A stretch of 64,000 nt of DNA from JANQSS01 sp965249735 (GCA_965249735.1 CBDFMS010000024.1:186001-250000), one strand, 5' to 3'. Shown: positions 1 through 10,758, numbered from the stretch's first letter. Numbers and translations: made by a program. The notes: a model not told the origin generated them from the sequence alone.

Positions 1-1273
1 TATCATGATTTTCATCGCCAAAAGCCCTTCGTCTTACCATATTGAGATATTCTTGTGCTGTCGCATCAGAAAGGCCTCCACGATTGTTGGCTTCTGCAGC
101 CATCAATAAGACATCAGCATATCGTATGGATCTGTAATTATTAGGATTAGTCAGGTTTAAATCCCCCTGTGCATCACCACTTCTTTTGCGTGGTATATAT
201 TTTCTATTAAAATATCCGGTGTGCTCATTGCCGGTGGTATACTCCGCTCCGGTTGTATCCGCCCAAGTCACAATATCAAGGATCGCTACATCCTTTCTGA
301 GGTCGCCATTTTCAAAATCATTTACGGCCTCTGCCACAGGAACATTAAAACTAAATCCTGATGTAAATAATGGGCCGGTATAACCTCTTACACCACTAAA
401 CCCAACTGCTACATTCCCTTCACTACATTGCAAGCAACCAAATCCGGCACCCTCGATGTCCGTATATTGAACTTCAAATACAGATCCGGGACCATTCTCA
501 CCTTCTAACTCAAAGATTGAGTTATAATCAGAAACTAATTCATACTGACCACTTGAAATCAACTGCCCAAGTATGTCAGCTGCCTCGGTAAATTTATCTT
601 GATATAAATAAGCCTTGCCCAATAGCGCCTGTGCAGCTCCTTTTGTCGTTCTGCCGGTTTGTTCAGCCATTTCAGGTAGAACTGCAATAGCCTGAATCAG
701 GTCGGATTCTATTTGTGCATACACTTCAGCAATAGAAGCTCTGGGAATGGTCGTTTCATCTCCTAGTTTAAATCGTGCATCCACTTTTAAAGGTATTCCA
801 CCAAACCACTTGACAAGTTCAAAATGGTAGTAAGCTCTAAGAAATCGAACTTCGCCTATCATCATGTCCTTTCCGTCAAATTCAATTTTATCCTTAAACT
901 CCATAAAATAATTCGCACGTTGAACACCGGAAAACATCCATTGCCAAATGTCATGTAAATTACTGTTGTTTGACGTGTGAATCATATCATCGATTTGTTG
1001 CCAACCGATTACATCAGTAGGATTTTCTCCTCCACAAAGGGTATTATTTGATGCGATTTCTCCCACAATGGCATTTACATAAGTGGACTGTAAAATATCA
1101 TATACAGCAACTAGCCCCATATAATAATCATCCTCTGAATTAAAAAAGTTTTCGGAGTCAATCGAATACTGCGGTGACTGATCTACAAAATCATCCGAAC
1201 ATGAACCGATTGAGAAAATAACAACAATTAATGTTGCAAGTATGGCTTTATTGTATTTATATATTTTCATCAT
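1..1273 (-). CDS. SusD/RagB-family glycan-binding lipoprotein (3' end cut by window edge)
   Basis: Open for about 424 codons from the start near 1273 to the window edge with no stop, so the C-terminus is missing. The start is ATG ATG at 1268-1273, seven bases after the SusC stop; either ATG could serve. Residues 1-25 form a lipoprotein signal ending in a lipobox (FSIGSC, acceptor Cys about residue 25), followed by the acidic SDDF stretch typical of surface lipoproteins. Recognisable SusD segments include WQWMFSGVQRANYFM, EVRFLRAYYHFELVKWFGG and, near the edge, YRSIRYADVLLMAAEA. The family caps the SusC channel at the outer membrane and binds oligosaccharide for import. It is the last visible gene of the glycosidase/porter/phosphorylase-like/SusC operon, so it should bind the same glycan. 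Substrate cannot be read from the sequence. Confidence 0.93.
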   Translation of the reverse strand, partial: MMKIYKYNKAILATLIVVIFSIGSCSDDFVDQSPQYSIDSENFFNSEDDYYMGLVAVYDILQSTYVNAIVGEIASNNTLCGGENPTDVIGWQQIDDMIHTSNNSNLHDIWQWMFSGVQRANYFMEFKDKIEFDGKDMMIGEVRFLRAYYHFELVKWFGGIPLKVDARFKLGDETTIPRASIAEVYAQIESDLIQAIAVLPEMAEQTGRTTKGAAQALLGKAYLYQDKFTEAADILGQLISSGQYELVSDYNSIFELEGENGPGSVFEVQYTDIEGAGFGCLQCSEGNVAVGFSGVRGYTGPLFTSGFSFNVPVAEAVNDFENGDLRKDVAILDIVTWADTTGAEYTTGNEHTGYFNRKYIPRKRSGDAQGDLNLTNPNNYRSIRYADVLLMAAEANNRGGLSDATAQEYLNMVRRRAFGDENHD

Positions 1274-1280
1274 GCTGGTT

Positions 1281-4200
1281 TTAAAAGTTAAGATTTAGTC
1301 CAAATGAAAAGACTCTGGGCGGTGGATAATATCCAAAATCGAAACCGCCTCCTATAGCCTGCCCATTTGACGCGGCGGGATCAAAACCTGTGTATTCAGT
1401 CAATGTAAATAGATTATTTACACTTGCATATATTCTCAGTTTTTCGGATCCTATTTTCTTGGTAATTGACGCGGGAAGGGTATAACCCAACGTTAATCTC
1501 TGAAGTCTAATAAATGATCCATCTTCTACATAGTAATCAGAAAAGATCGTATTTGCAGTGGCAGCATTTGTCAATCGCGGAACTGTATTACCGGTGCCTT
1601 CACCTGTCCATCTATCGAGCGAACTTCGTACACGATTGACATTGGGCTGAACCCGTTCGTAATTTCTGACTATGTCATTTCCAATGGTGGAGAATGCATA
1701 TGCCAGAAAATCAAATGATTTAAACTTAAGTGAGAGATTCAGACCCATGACGACATCCGGGATGGGGTCGCCTATATTGGTTCTGTCTTGATCATTCAAA
1801 ACTCCATCTCCATTGATATCCACAAATCTAATATCACCGGGAGATGCAGGTGCACCGAGCGCTATTTGTGATGGATGTGCTTCGACCTCTGTTTGGTTTT
1901 GGAAAAGTCCGTTTGTCTTATATCCGTGATAATAACCTAAAGGAAAGCCAACCTCCATGCGGGCTGGTGCCGGTTGCCCTACCCCAAAGCTTCCACCGGA
2001 ATAGAATCCGGTACCATTGTCCACTTGAGTAACTTCATTATTAATCGTGGTAAAATTGTAGTTAATGGAATATCCAAATTTATTTGATGATCCACCTTTA
2101 ACGCCTAAAGAAAATTCAAAACCGCTATTTTGTACGGTTCCGGCATTAATTGTTGGATTACCAGCTCCAGGTGCAGAGGTTCCAAGAATTCCCGAAACAG
2201 GGATGCTTGGTATCAGTAGATCATTTCTCTTTTCATGGTAATAGTCTGCAGTGATATTTACTCGATTATTAAATAATTTAAGGTCAACTCCTACATCAAA
2301 TTTCTCTGCTTCTTCCCATTTTATACTTGTGTTCGGAAGGATACCCGTGGACCTACCATTGACGAGCTGTCCATCGAGTACGTATGTGGCTTCGCCTGTG
2401 AGCAATGAATTATATAGGTATGAACCAATTCTATCTGAACCTAGCAAACCATAGCTAATTCTGAATTTTAGTTGTTCGATCTTATTACTACTAAAAAATT
2501 CCTCATTAGATAAAACCCATCCCAGCGTGACAGAAGGAAAATATGCACTGGTATTATCAGATCCAAATTTTGTGGAGGCATCTCTCCGCAACATGCCTGA
2601 TATCAAATACTTGCTTGCAAAGTCGTATTGCAATCTTGCGAAATACGACAAGGTGCGCTGATCATAAACGCTGGAATTATTGACCCTGGCTTGACTTATT
2701 CCGCTTGCCAGGCTTATATCAGCAAAGTCCCAGGAATTATTTGGGATATCAAAACCCGTGGCGTTGAGATTATTTCCCCATTCTTTGTAAGCGGAAGTAC
2801 CAAGTGTTACTGATAAGTTATGCCGGTCTTCAAACGATCTTGTATACGTCAAAAAAGCATCAAACGTGTAGTCATTGAAATTATCTTTATTTTGATATAC
2901 ACTACTTCGTGAAATGTCAAATACTTTTCCACCATAATCTACAATCTTTGAAAAAGTTTTTTCATTTGCATACGCGCTATTAAAACCAATTCTGGTAGTT
3001 ACACTTAATTCAGGGGTGAAACTGGCTGTCAAGCCAACATTGCCATTGATTTTGTTAATATGATAATCATTGTAGGTATTCGCAATTTGTGCTAATGGAT
3101 TAATTATTTCTATACCAAGATTCGATGGAGCAAGAAAATAATTCCCATCTGAATCGAATACGGGCAAGGTCGATGGCATGTTGAGTGCGTTGAACAAAAC
3201 AGAAGCAAGACCAAAGTCATTGACCGAATTACGCCCTATCGTTGTATAGGCAATTGATGTGTTTAATTTTAACCAATCTGTCAAATCAGCGCCTATTCCT
3301 AAACGTGCTGTGGATCTTTCAAATCCTGATTTATCTGATCCGATTATTCCCTTTTGACTGAGATTAGAACCACTGAGCATAAAGTTCATTCTTTCAGTCC
3401 CTTTCGAAATACTGAAATCATTGCTGATTATAGGTTCTGTTGTAAAAAGCTGATCTTGCCAATCTGTTCCTTCACCTAATCCGGAGATGTCCTTATATGG
3501 AAGTGGCTGACCGCTGGCAGCATAGCTTTCGTTTAGCAGCACGGCATATTCTGTCGCATTGAGCAAGGGTATCGTCCGTGAAGCTTCCTGAACACCATAG
3601 GAACTATTTATGCCAATTTTCAAGGGGGAATTTCTTTTCCCCTGATTAGTGGTGATAAGGATCACACCATTCGCACCTCTTGTACCATAGATGGCGGCCT
3701 GTGCGTCCTTCAATACGGTTATGGATTCAATGTCATTTGGATTTAAAATACTTAAATCTCCTTCGTATCCATCAATGATCACTGTCGGTGCGGCATTTCC
3801 ATTGGTTGCGATTCCTCTTATCCGAATATCAAGGCCGGCACCCGGAGCTCCGGATTGTTGGGTCACATTGACACCCGACATGGTTCCCTGAAGCGCCTCT
3901 TCGGCCTTTATGGGCTTGAATTCATCAATTGTTCTGGAATCTATCACAGCAACAGATCCGGTAATATCATTTTTCTTTACCGATCCATAGCCGATGACGA
4001 CTATTTCTTCGATCAGTTCAACATCAGGATCCAGAACTACATTAATTACACGTTGGCTACCAACGGTGATGTCCTGAGCTTTCATTCCAATGAACGAATA
4101 CTCGAGTACGGTATTTTCATCCGCCACTTCAATGCTGTAATTGCCGTCAAAATCGGCGGCAGTACCAGTGGTGGTTCCTTTTACGATAATATTGGCTCCG

Positions 4201-4316
4201 ATTACTCCAAGATTATCTTCTGATGAAGTAATCTGTCCGGTGACAATAATTTGAGCGAAGGAATACGATGCAAGAAACATTATAAATAATGTTACAAGTG
4301 TATTAAGTCTCTTCAT
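1281..4316 (-). CDS. SusC/RagA-family TonB-dependent outer-membrane transporter
   Basis: 1011 residues, a normal SusC length. A signal peptide ends around residue 21 (SYSFAQ). A carboxypeptidase-D regulatory-like domain follows (about 22-100, VTGQITSSEDNLGVIGANI). Next come the SusC signature around the TonB-box and plug entry (EEIVVIGYGSVKKNDITGSV) and a plug with VIIDGYEGDLSILNPNDIES and RGANGVILITTNQGK. The barrel ends in an aromatic C-terminal strand (FSFGLNLNF). It forms the energised pore through which oligosaccharides captured by SusD cross the outer membrane. It lies 34 bases after the large phosphorylase-like gene and 7 bases before susD, so it is translated from the same operon message. 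Identity as SusC is certain; the transported glycan is inferred only from neighbours. Confidence 0.96.
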   Translation of the reverse strand: MKRLNTLVTLFIMFLASYSFAQIIVTGQITSSEDNLGVIGANIIVKGTTTGTAADFDGNYSIEVADENTVLEYSFIGMKAQDITVGSQRVINVVLDPDVELIEEIVVIGYGSVKKNDITGSVAVIDSRTIDEFKPIKAEEALQGTMSGVNVTQQSGAPGAGLDIRIRGIATNGNAAPTVIIDGYEGDLSILNPNDIESITVLKDAQAAIYGTRGANGVILITTNQGKRNSPLKIGINSSYGVQEASRTIPLLNATEYAVLLNESYAASGQPLPYKDISGLGEGTDWQDQLFTTEPIISNDFSISKGTERMNFMLSGSNLSQKGIIGSDKSGFERSTARLGIGADLTDWLKLNTSIAYTTIGRNSVNDFGLASVLFNALNMPSTLPVFDSDGNYFLAPSNLGIEIINPLAQIANTYNDYHINKINGNVGLTASFTPELSVTTRIGFNSAYANEKTFSKIVDYGGKVFDISRSSVYQNKDNFNDYTFDAFLTYTRSFEDRHNLSVTLGTSAYKEWGNNLNATGFDIPNNSWDFADISLASGISQARVNNSSVYDQRTLSYFARLQYDFASKYLISGMLRRDASTKFGSDNTSAYFPSVTLGWVLSNEEFFSSNKIEQLKFRISYGLLGSDRIGSYLYNSLLTGEATYVLDGQLVNGRSTGILPNTSIKWEEAEKFDVGVDLKLFNNRVNITADYYHEKRNDLLIPSIPVSGILGTSAPGAGNPTINAGTVQNSGFEFSLGVKGGSSNKFGYSINYNFTTINNEVTQVDNGTGFYSGGSFGVGQPAPARMEVGFPLGYYHGYKTNGLFQNQTEVEAHPSQIALGAPASPGDIRFVDINGDGVLNDQDRTNIGDPIPDVVMGLNLSLKFKSFDFLAYAFSTIGNDIVRNYERVQPNVNRVRSSLDRWTGEGTGNTVPRLTNAATANTIFSDYYVEDGSFIRLQRLTLGYTLPASITKKIGSEKLRIYASVNNLFTLTEYTGFDPAASNGQAIGGGFDFGYYPPPRVFSFGLNLNF

Positions 4317-4350
4317 ATTTAAAAATTTAGAATTATGATTATTATATAAT

Positions 4351-7300
4351 TTATTTAAGTGTCTTTTCTTCTATTCTTACAAGTAATTGATCAATACGAC
4401 CGGTTCTTTCAAATATTTCTTTACTTATTGAGTGATCCAGATGAAGTGAATCAATATCAACGGAGTCATTATCGCTATATTTAATTGTCAATTCATCATG
4501 ATCAGAAATTTCATAGACTACAGGAACCTGGCATAGTGTAAAGGCAAGTGAGTTGTTTTCAAGATTTATTTGCTTCTTTTTATTATGAACATCAATAAAT
4601 TCGAATGAAGTGGGCTGATTGATAAATTCATTTTTTCTAAGCAAACAGGGATTGAAAGAAATCGTGCCTTCAATAACAAACACACCCAACTCTCCTAGTC
4701 TGCATAAAATATCTTCTTTCACTTGTCCGGTCATGCCCGGTTGCTGAGCTCCTTTTCCAGCTGGCGTATGCGAATATGGATCTGTTGGGAAAGCACCGTA
4801 TAATGAAGGCGATTTATGAACGCCAATTCCTTCATTGATTTCGTAATAGTGCTCTAGCAACTTACCGATTTGTGTTTCACTTTCGTTCTTTTCAATGGCT
4901 TTAATACAGCATTCCATCACGGCCAGCTGTAGTTTAGACACCATATGCCAATAGATAGAGCCAAGCCCTTCATAGCCATAAAACGTACCGGATCGGCCCG
5001 TAAAAGCTTTGTGATTAAATTCTTCTTCAAAAATGCCAAGGATTAGCTCTTTCTCTTTTGCTGCGAGTTCTGAAAATTCTGTTTGCTGAAGCGAATCGAG
5101 CGCTGTATTCAAATCTGCAGCATTTTTAAAATTACCATTAAAATGAAATGCTCCTTTTACATCTTTTTCAATAATTTTTACATCTCCCAATTGTACCATT
5201 AGCTTTAATAATGCGGACCGGGATATGGTTTCTTCTGCAACGCTGTTCTTTTCGAAAAAGCGCGGTAGCGTTTTATTTGGATAAAGTAAATAGCTGTATT
5301 GATCCTCTCTGAACAAGCTGCTAGCTTTGAGACTATTTAGCAAACTCAACACTTCATTCGAGGACAAAAACCCGGAACTAAGAACGGCTACCTGACCTTC
5401 GAGCATTTCACTCAAATGAGAAATGGATATTTCAGCCGTAGACTCAACGGTCATTAAATTATACGCATGATATAAATTATCATTTCTCTTGTTGGCCTTT
5501 ATCGAATGATCTAAAAAACTTAAGGCGATATCTACGAATTGACATAAACCATCAAATGAAATCGTGCGTTTCCTGCCCCACATGCCATGATTATAAACAT
5601 GTTGTCTAAAATCACTACCTGCCTGACCCAATTCATCCAGTATGATTTTTCTTTGACGGTCACTGATTTTTCCGGAAAGCACATCTTGGTAATTCTCGAG
5701 TGTTGTCCTGATGCGTTTGTAGAAATCTACCAATTCATTTGAAACCTTGACACCCTCGATATTACTTGTGTTGAGTGTCCGTTTTAGAAACAACAAGAAT
5801 CGTCTCAAATAATATAGTGTGACCATGGAAACGCCATTACCGACCAAAGCGTTGTTGGCATCATTCCATTCCGGTCTTTGCGTGTTCATCCATATTCCGC
5901 CTTCCGGTATGAAGTTTGAAAGTTTGGCAAGTATGGTAGCGAGGATTTTTTCAATAAAATTCACGTGATGAATGCCGCCATTTTCATCTTGAAGTAAAGC
6001 CCCATCTGCACCGACTTGATCTCTCATTTTTCGAATGTCCGCATCAGCGTCTCGATCAAATTCAATGGTGTCTTTTGGATTTTGTAAAATCGCTTCATAG
6101 CTTTTTATTTTATAAGGCACATTGGCATAAACGAAGAGATCTTCATTGAAATATTGTTTCAATTTACCGGGCGCATAATCCTCTATGAATTCCAAAAATT
6201 TTAATAAATAAATAATTTGATGATCGCCCCAATAGCCAATATAGGACCAGGGATCATCAACCTCGATTATTTCCCAATCAAATCCACCTTTAGTAATGCG
6301 ATATGGATTATACCCATCAAAAGTCGTGGCATTCAAAAATTTATGAATCATACTTTCGACAAACTCCGGGTAGGCATACGCGAGAGCTTCCCAATTTTGA
6401 AAGATGTCACGCCAGTTTCCTTCATAATCGAGGATCTTGGAACCATCAATCTCGCTTCTCGTGTTAATTGAAAATTTATTCCATGGCCGACTTGGATCAC
6501 CATGCCTGCGACTAAATTTAAGTGGCATATATTCGAGACAAAGTCGTTTAAAATTTAGATCATCGTTTTGATGAGCTAACTCCTTTAACTTAAATAATGA
6601 AAATTCGTCGACTAAATCATTAATTATGTTATTTGTTTTTAGATAGAGCGCATGATTCGCTTTCAAAAGGTAAGAGGCGAAGTCCTTTTTTTCAATTTGA
6701 TAATTATTATCGAAAATGCCTCCTCGCATGATATTGAATAAGACATTAGAAAAATGTCTGGTATCTCGATATTTGTCGGCTGTCAGTTGTAACCCGTCGG
6801 CTGAAGCATTTAATTCGATTAACCTCTGTGTACCTTGATTGATGTCTCGTTCGACCAATTGCTTTATATCCTTTTCAGTTGCAATTGTTTGTGATATATT
6901 GACAATATTCGAGTGATTTTTATTGACGTCCGCTATGATCATCCATCCTTTCTGCATGTTGGCTAAAAGCGTCAAATCTGTTTGAAGAAAATATGATCCT
7001 TTCTCGGCTTTTATATCCACTTCTTCATGCACGGGTAGTCCCTTTCTGAAGTTTGTCAGTTGCAGCGCAGATAACAAATGAATTGGATTATCCAGGCCTG
7101 TCGACCACACTACATTGGCCTTTAATGCTTCACTCGGTTCGGCTTTATCAACTATGACAGCACTGAGGGCAAATATTCCAAGTCCTGCATCTTTGATGAG
7201 TTCACTTCGTTTATAGGCGTCAACAAGATTACTGGATTGATTTTGTAAATCACAGCCAACCGCACTTGGTAAAATATTTTGAATGCCATCGAGCACAGAA

Positions 7301-7812
7301 ATGCGCACTTCGTGAGGATTTGTGTTAATTATTGATGATTTTTTTACGAAACCAAATCGATCACTGGAGTTCCATTGATAACTGAAGACAAGATTGAGGT
7401 CGTGATTGATTTCTTCAAAAAGAACTTTATTTCCGTGAATATTTTTATAGATATTTCGGCTTGTTTCATATTGTCCATCAGAGCGAATTGAAAATGGTTC
7501 CCATCTGTGTATTTCATTTTTTTTATAGACTAAAAAAATGGATTTGCTGCCTGTATGTTCTGATGATTCTGTAATCTTATCATCCGTATAATATGGAAAC
7601 AGGGAATAATTAGCATCCTTCCTGCCTGCCGTCAACCCGCCGTTGCTTGAAATAAACATCCAATGATTTGAAGGACTGACAATACTCATAAAAAAAGGCC
7701 TCATGGCGTCGCTATTCGATATTCTGAAGAAATCTTCCTTACCGATTCGCACCAAATCAATGTCTGTTTTGGTTTTACTTGAGTTTTCCATTAATGATAT
7801 TTCAACTGGCAT
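4351..7812 (-). CDS. very large cytosolic six-hairpin glycosidase/phosphorylase-like enzyme (GH94/GH149/GH161-like)
   Basis: 1153 residues without signal peptide or membrane segment, so probably cytosolic. The N-terminal beta domain has GGLTAGRKDANYSLFPYYTD at about 58-77. The central part is helical with GNWRDIFQNWEALAYAYPEF near 465-485 and YIGYWGDHQIIYLLKFLEF near 530. The segment RPEWNDANNALVG near 645 resembles the DWND region carrying the catalytic Asp in GH94 phosphorylases. Near 1010-1050 SPSLYGAFPTDPYSHTP and GAQQPGMTGQVKEDIL look like a phosphate/sugar-site loop. Length and layout fit the GH149/GH161 beta-1,3-glucan phosphorylases better than the roughly 800-residue cellobiose phosphorylases, but this comes from motif memory, not a search. 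It lies between an MFS sugar porter (15 bases upstream) and SusC (34 bases downstream), which suggests breakdown of imported oligosaccharides. An alternative start is Met8. Confidence 0.7.
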   Translation of the reverse strand: MPVEISLMENSSKTKTDIDLVRIGKEDFFRISNSDAMRPFFMSIVSPSNHWMFISSNGGLTAGRKDANYSLFPYYTDDKITESSEHTGSKSIFLVYKKNEIHRWEPFSIRSDGQYETSRNIYKNIHGNKVLFEEINHDLNLVFSYQWNSSDRFGFVKKSSIINTNPHEVRISVLDGIQNILPSAVGCDLQNQSSNLVDAYKRSELIKDAGLGIFALSAVIVDKAEPSEALKANVVWSTGLDNPIHLLSALQLTNFRKGLPVHEEVDIKAEKGSYFLQTDLTLLANMQKGWMIIADVNKNHSNIVNISQTIATEKDIKQLVERDINQGTQRLIELNASADGLQLTADKYRDTRHFSNVLFNIMRGGIFDNNYQIEKKDFASYLLKANHALYLKTNNIINDLVDEFSLFKLKELAHQNDDLNFKRLCLEYMPLKFSRRHGDPSRPWNKFSINTRSEIDGSKILDYEGNWRDIFQNWEALAYAYPEFVESMIHKFLNATTFDGYNPYRITKGGFDWEIIEVDDPWSYIGYWGDHQIIYLLKFLEFIEDYAPGKLKQYFNEDLFVYANVPYKIKSYEAILQNPKDTIEFDRDADADIRKMRDQVGADGALLQDENGGIHHVNFIEKILATILAKLSNFIPEGGIWMNTQRPEWNDANNALVGNGVSMVTLYYLRRFLLFLKRTLNTSNIEGVKVSNELVDFYKRIRTTLENYQDVLSGKISDRQRKIILDELGQAGSDFRQHVYNHGMWGRKRTISFDGLCQFVDIALSFLDHSIKANKRNDNLYHAYNLMTVESTAEISISHLSEMLEGQVAVLSSGFLSSNEVLSLLNSLKASSLFREDQYSYLLYPNKTLPRFFEKNSVAEETISRSALLKLMVQLGDVKIIEKDVKGAFHFNGNFKNAADLNTALDSLQQTEFSELAAKEKELILGIFEEEFNHKAFTGRSGTFYGYEGLGSIYWHMVSKLQLAVMECCIKAIEKNESETQIGKLLEHYYEINEGIGVHKSPSLYGAFPTDPYSHTPAGKGAQQPGMTGQVKEDILCRLGELGVFVIEGTISFNPCLLRKNEFINQPTSFEFIDVHNKKKQINLENNSLAFTLCQVPVVYEISDHDELTIKYSDNDSVDIDSLHLDHSISKEIFERTGRIDQLLVRIEEKTLK

Positions 7813-7827
7813 CTTTGCAGTCTCTAA

Positions 7828-9369
7828 TTAGGTTTTAGTTAACAATGTTTCAACCTCTTCCAGGGTCTTTCCTTTCGTTTCTATAATGTATTTATAAACA
7901 AAGATGATTGCACAAAAAGAGAGTAATGCGTACGAGGCAAAAGTTATTGTTGGTCCCAGGTTTGACAATTCCCAGGGAAATATTTGCGTCACTGAAAAAC
8001 TGACGAGTGAATTAAAAAATCCGACTACAGATACAGCTATCCCTTTGATGTTATTTGGGAATATTTCAGAGATCAGGGTCCACATTACGGGGCCCAGTGA
8101 AATGGCAAAGGCAGCGACATAAACCATTATGGCCGCAAGGACTAAATGGGCGTTCACCTGAATAAAATTCGAAATTTGATTTCGCTTAAATTGCAATAGT
8201 TGCGCTGCATTGAGGTGTTTGTCAAGCTCTTCAAATAGGGCTGTTTGGCTATTATATGTTTTTCCTTGTAATGCTTCCAGTATTGATTTATTTTCTTCAC
8301 CGTCAATTTTATTTAAAGTGACTTCATTAAAATGATAAGTTGCATTATTAAATGCAAAAGTTGCCATGAGTAAGGCTACAGTCATGAATGTGGTGCCTAT
8401 CAGAAGAAGAGGTTTTCTACCTAGTTTGTCAATGAGCCAAATGGCTATTAATGTAAATGCAAGATTCGTGAGGCCAATGACGATGGCCTGCAGAAAGGAG
8501 GAGTCTGTACTTCCACCGGCTTGTTCAAATATGGTAGGTGCGTAATAAAAGATTGCATTGATGCCTGTGATTTGTTGAAAAAAGGCAATACCAAATGCAA
8601 TAATCATGATTGTTGCGTATTTATTTTTGAATAGATCGGTGAGAATCCCTTTTTCTTCTTTTATATCTTGACTGCTTTGAATTTCTTCGACAGTGTACCT
8701 GGCATATTCTTCTCCGCCAATTTTTTGGAGGATATGACCGGCTGTTTTAACCTCATTCATCTTTAAGATCAACCACCTTGGACTCTTTGGAACCATAAAC
8801 AGAGAGAAAAAATATACTGCTGCAGGAATGGCCTCAATCCCTAGCATCCAGCGCCAACTATCTTCTGAAGAATGAACCAGGAAATAGTTTGAAAAATAAG
8901 CGACTGAAATACCAATAACAATATTTAGTTGATTAAAGGAGACAAGACTGCCTCTTAAGGAAGGAGGAGCAATTTCAGCGATATATATTGGTGCTATCAG
9001 GATGGCTCCACCGATTCCAATACCTCCAATTATTCTGGCAATAATAAATTCAGTGTATCCGGTGGCCAACGCAGACCAGGTGGCTGAAATAGCAAATAAT
9101 GCTGCAACAACGATTAAGACCTGTTTTCTCCCAAATTTATCGGCCATCGGACCTGCGAGCAAATTACCGCCCATGGCTCCGAAAATCACACACCCGACGG
9201 CAAAACCAAGCATGGCGTCAGTCATATGAAAATAGGTAGATATTCCTTTTATTGCCCCCGAGATGACAGCGCTATCAAAGCCTAATAAAAATCCACCGAG
9301 AGCCACGATGAGACTGATAAGGATGGTATAAGACTTGTTCATATTGACAACTGGATGGCGCTGATTCAC
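7828..9369 (-). CDS. MFS sugar porter (XylE/GLUT-like sugar:H+ symporter)
   Basis: 513 residues with twelve predicted membrane helices. The sugar-porter signatures are DKFGRKQ after helix 2, RIIGGIGIGGAILIAPIYIA, PKSPRWL after helix 6, QQITGINAIFYYAPTIF in helix 7, DKLGRKPLL after helix 8 and ETKGKTLEEVE at the C-terminus. A roughly 60-residue polar loop (around 345-405) separates helices 9 and 10, as in XylE-type porters. It would carry mono- or short oligosaccharides across the inner membrane by proton symport. The gene is 33 bases downstream of the secreted glycosidase and 15 bases upstream of the phosphorylase-like gene, all one transcription unit. Met10 (MNKSYTIL) is a plausible alternative start immediately before helix 1. 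Confidence 0.92.
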   Translation of the reverse strand: MNQRHPVVNMNKSYTILISLIVALGGFLLGFDSAVISGAIKGISTYFHMTDAMLGFAVGCVIFGAMGGNLLAGPMADKFGRKQVLIVVAALFAISATWSALATGYTEFIIARIIGGIGIGGAILIAPIYIAEIAPPSLRGSLVSFNQLNIVIGISVAYFSNYFLVHSSEDSWRWMLGIEAIPAAVYFFSLFMVPKSPRWLILKMNEVKTAGHILQKIGGEEYARYTVEEIQSSQDIKEEKGILTDLFKNKYATIMIIAFGIAFFQQITGINAIFYYAPTIFEQAGGSTDSSFLQAIVIGLTNLAFTLIAIWLIDKLGRKPLLLIGTTFMTVALLMATFAFNNATYHFNEVTLNKIDGEENKSILEALQGKTYNSQTALFEELDKHLNAAQLLQFKRNQISNFIQVNAHLVLAAIMVYVAAFAISLGPVMWTLISEIFPNNIKGIAVSVVGFFNSLVSFSVTQIFPWELSNLGPTITFASYALLSFCAIIFVYKYIIETKGKTLEEVETLLTKT

Positions 9370-9402
9370 TTTATTTATTTCTTATAGGTTGATTGGCTGT
9401 AT

Positions 9403-10758
9403 TCACTTATTAAGTATTAACCTTCCACTCGTCAAAGAGGCTTTAAATTGCCTTGCTTGATCAACAGCCTTAGTTATTTCTATTTCTGAAAAATGGGTAT
9501 ATAGAGAACTTTGTGCGACGCCTTCAGAATATGGATTGAATTTATGCACCTCTTTCAAAGCGTAATATGCGGCTCTTGGATAAAGCTGATATAAACCACG
9601 ATGATTTGTTGACCCCTTTGCACATATTCCAAACCACTCTTCATTCATGTTATTTTCTCCTGGCATCAAATCTCTGCCATATCCACCATTGCTCCAGGAT
9701 GCATTGTTGTCATGTATATCCAGATTTTTAGTTTGACCATATTTCCACCAGCCATCGCTGAATTGAAAAGTGAATCCACCGATTGAATTTCCCGCCTTTC
9801 CCATTCCAGCTGCATTTTCATATATCTCTTTCCAATTACCAACCAAATAATGCACTTGAGAAAGTTGGTCTTCCTGGTTTTCGATCGCATTGAATGCATC
9901 AGCACCAAACTCGGTGAACAGAATTGGTTTGTTAAGCTTATCTCTAACTGTTGTAAAGGCATCTCCGAAAGACACGCCGCGATACATGTTGACGCCGTAG
10001 ATGTCAACGTCCTTGCATTCTTCTGCAATTACATCTATAAATAAGACATCTCCATTGCAAATAGCGACCGGTCGAGACGCATCAATTGCTTTCATCTTAT
10101 TGGCAGCCTCGTTCATTAGCCTGTACATAGGTCTTCCACGTGTTTCCCCTACGTACTTTTTTTCCTCTTCATCGTCAGGGAAGTCCTCTGTTTCTGCACC
10201 GGCCCAGAACAACCCATAGTTATTCTCGTTCCCTAAGAGGTAGATCAAGACACCTGGGGTGTTCTTATACGTTTCGACCATCGTAGTGACTTCGGTTAAA
10301 AGCAATTCCTTCGCAGCTTCATTGCTATAATCTGTAACTTCTGTCCAAACTCCATTTATAGAAAGTCCATATCGACCGAATGAATGATTCAGCAAGGTGT
10401 AGATCCCATAATTTTCATAGATATACCGAACCCATTTGGGTTGTGCTCCCGTGTACATCCTAATCGTGTTCACGCCCATGTTCTTTAATAAAGACATCTC
10501 AGCGTCTAGGGCTGACTTGATGACATCATCAGACTGGTTCCATAAACTATATGAATAATTGGTACCAATAGGGAAGTAATCCCAGTTCATACCGTTGACC
10601 ATGAAGTCCTTTCCGTCAACGACTAATCTGATGCCTTCCTGGTTTTGCTTGATCTCTACTTGAGCGTAAAGATTAAATGTCGTTGCGCCCAGGATCATAC
10701 ATAGAATAAGGTTTTTTAATCTATTCAATGTTGTGATTGATGTACTGCGATGTTTCAT
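9403..10758 (-). CDS. secreted TIM-barrel glycoside hydrolase (clan GH-A, GH2-like core)
   Basis: I start the gene at the ATG at 10758, giving about 451 residues. The reading frame is open to 10830, but this start is followed directly by a signal peptide (NLILCMILGATTFNLYAQ) and a -7-like box lies 24 bases upstream of it. The mature part opens with VVDGKDFMVNGMNWDYFPIG, then the barrel with NMGVNTIRMYTG. The likely acid/base is the Glu of YLLGNENNYG and the likely nucleophile the Glu of ILFTEFGADA, a spacing and context typical of retaining clan-A enzymes (GH2, GH5, GH72). The C-terminus is EITKAVDQ followed by a basic tail, with no T9SS domain, so a periplasmic site is most likely. It is the first gene of the glycan operon. 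Substrate is unknown; a beta-glucan is an inference from the neighbours. Confidence 0.8.
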   Translation of the reverse strand: MKHRSTSITTLNRLKNLILCMILGATTFNLYAQVEIKQNQEGIRLVVDGKDFMVNGMNWDYFPIGTNYSYSLWNQSDDVIKSALDAEMSLLKNMGVNTIRMYTGAQPKWVRYIYENYGIYTLLNHSFGRYGLSINGVWTEVTDYSNEAAKELLLTEVTTMVETYKNTPGVLIYLLGNENNYGLFWAGAETEDFPDDEEEKKYVGETRGRPMYRLMNEAANKMKAIDASRPVAICNGDVLFIDVIAEECKDVDIYGVNMYRGVSFGDAFTTVRDKLNKPILFTEFGADAFNAIENQEDQLSQVHYLVGNWKEIYENAAGMGKAGNSIGGFTFQFSDGWWKYGQTKNLDIHDNNASWSNGGYGRDLMPGENNMNEEWFGICAKGSTNHRGLYQLYPRAAYYALKEVHKFNPYSEGVAQSSLYTHFSEIEITKAVDQARQFKASLTSGRLILNK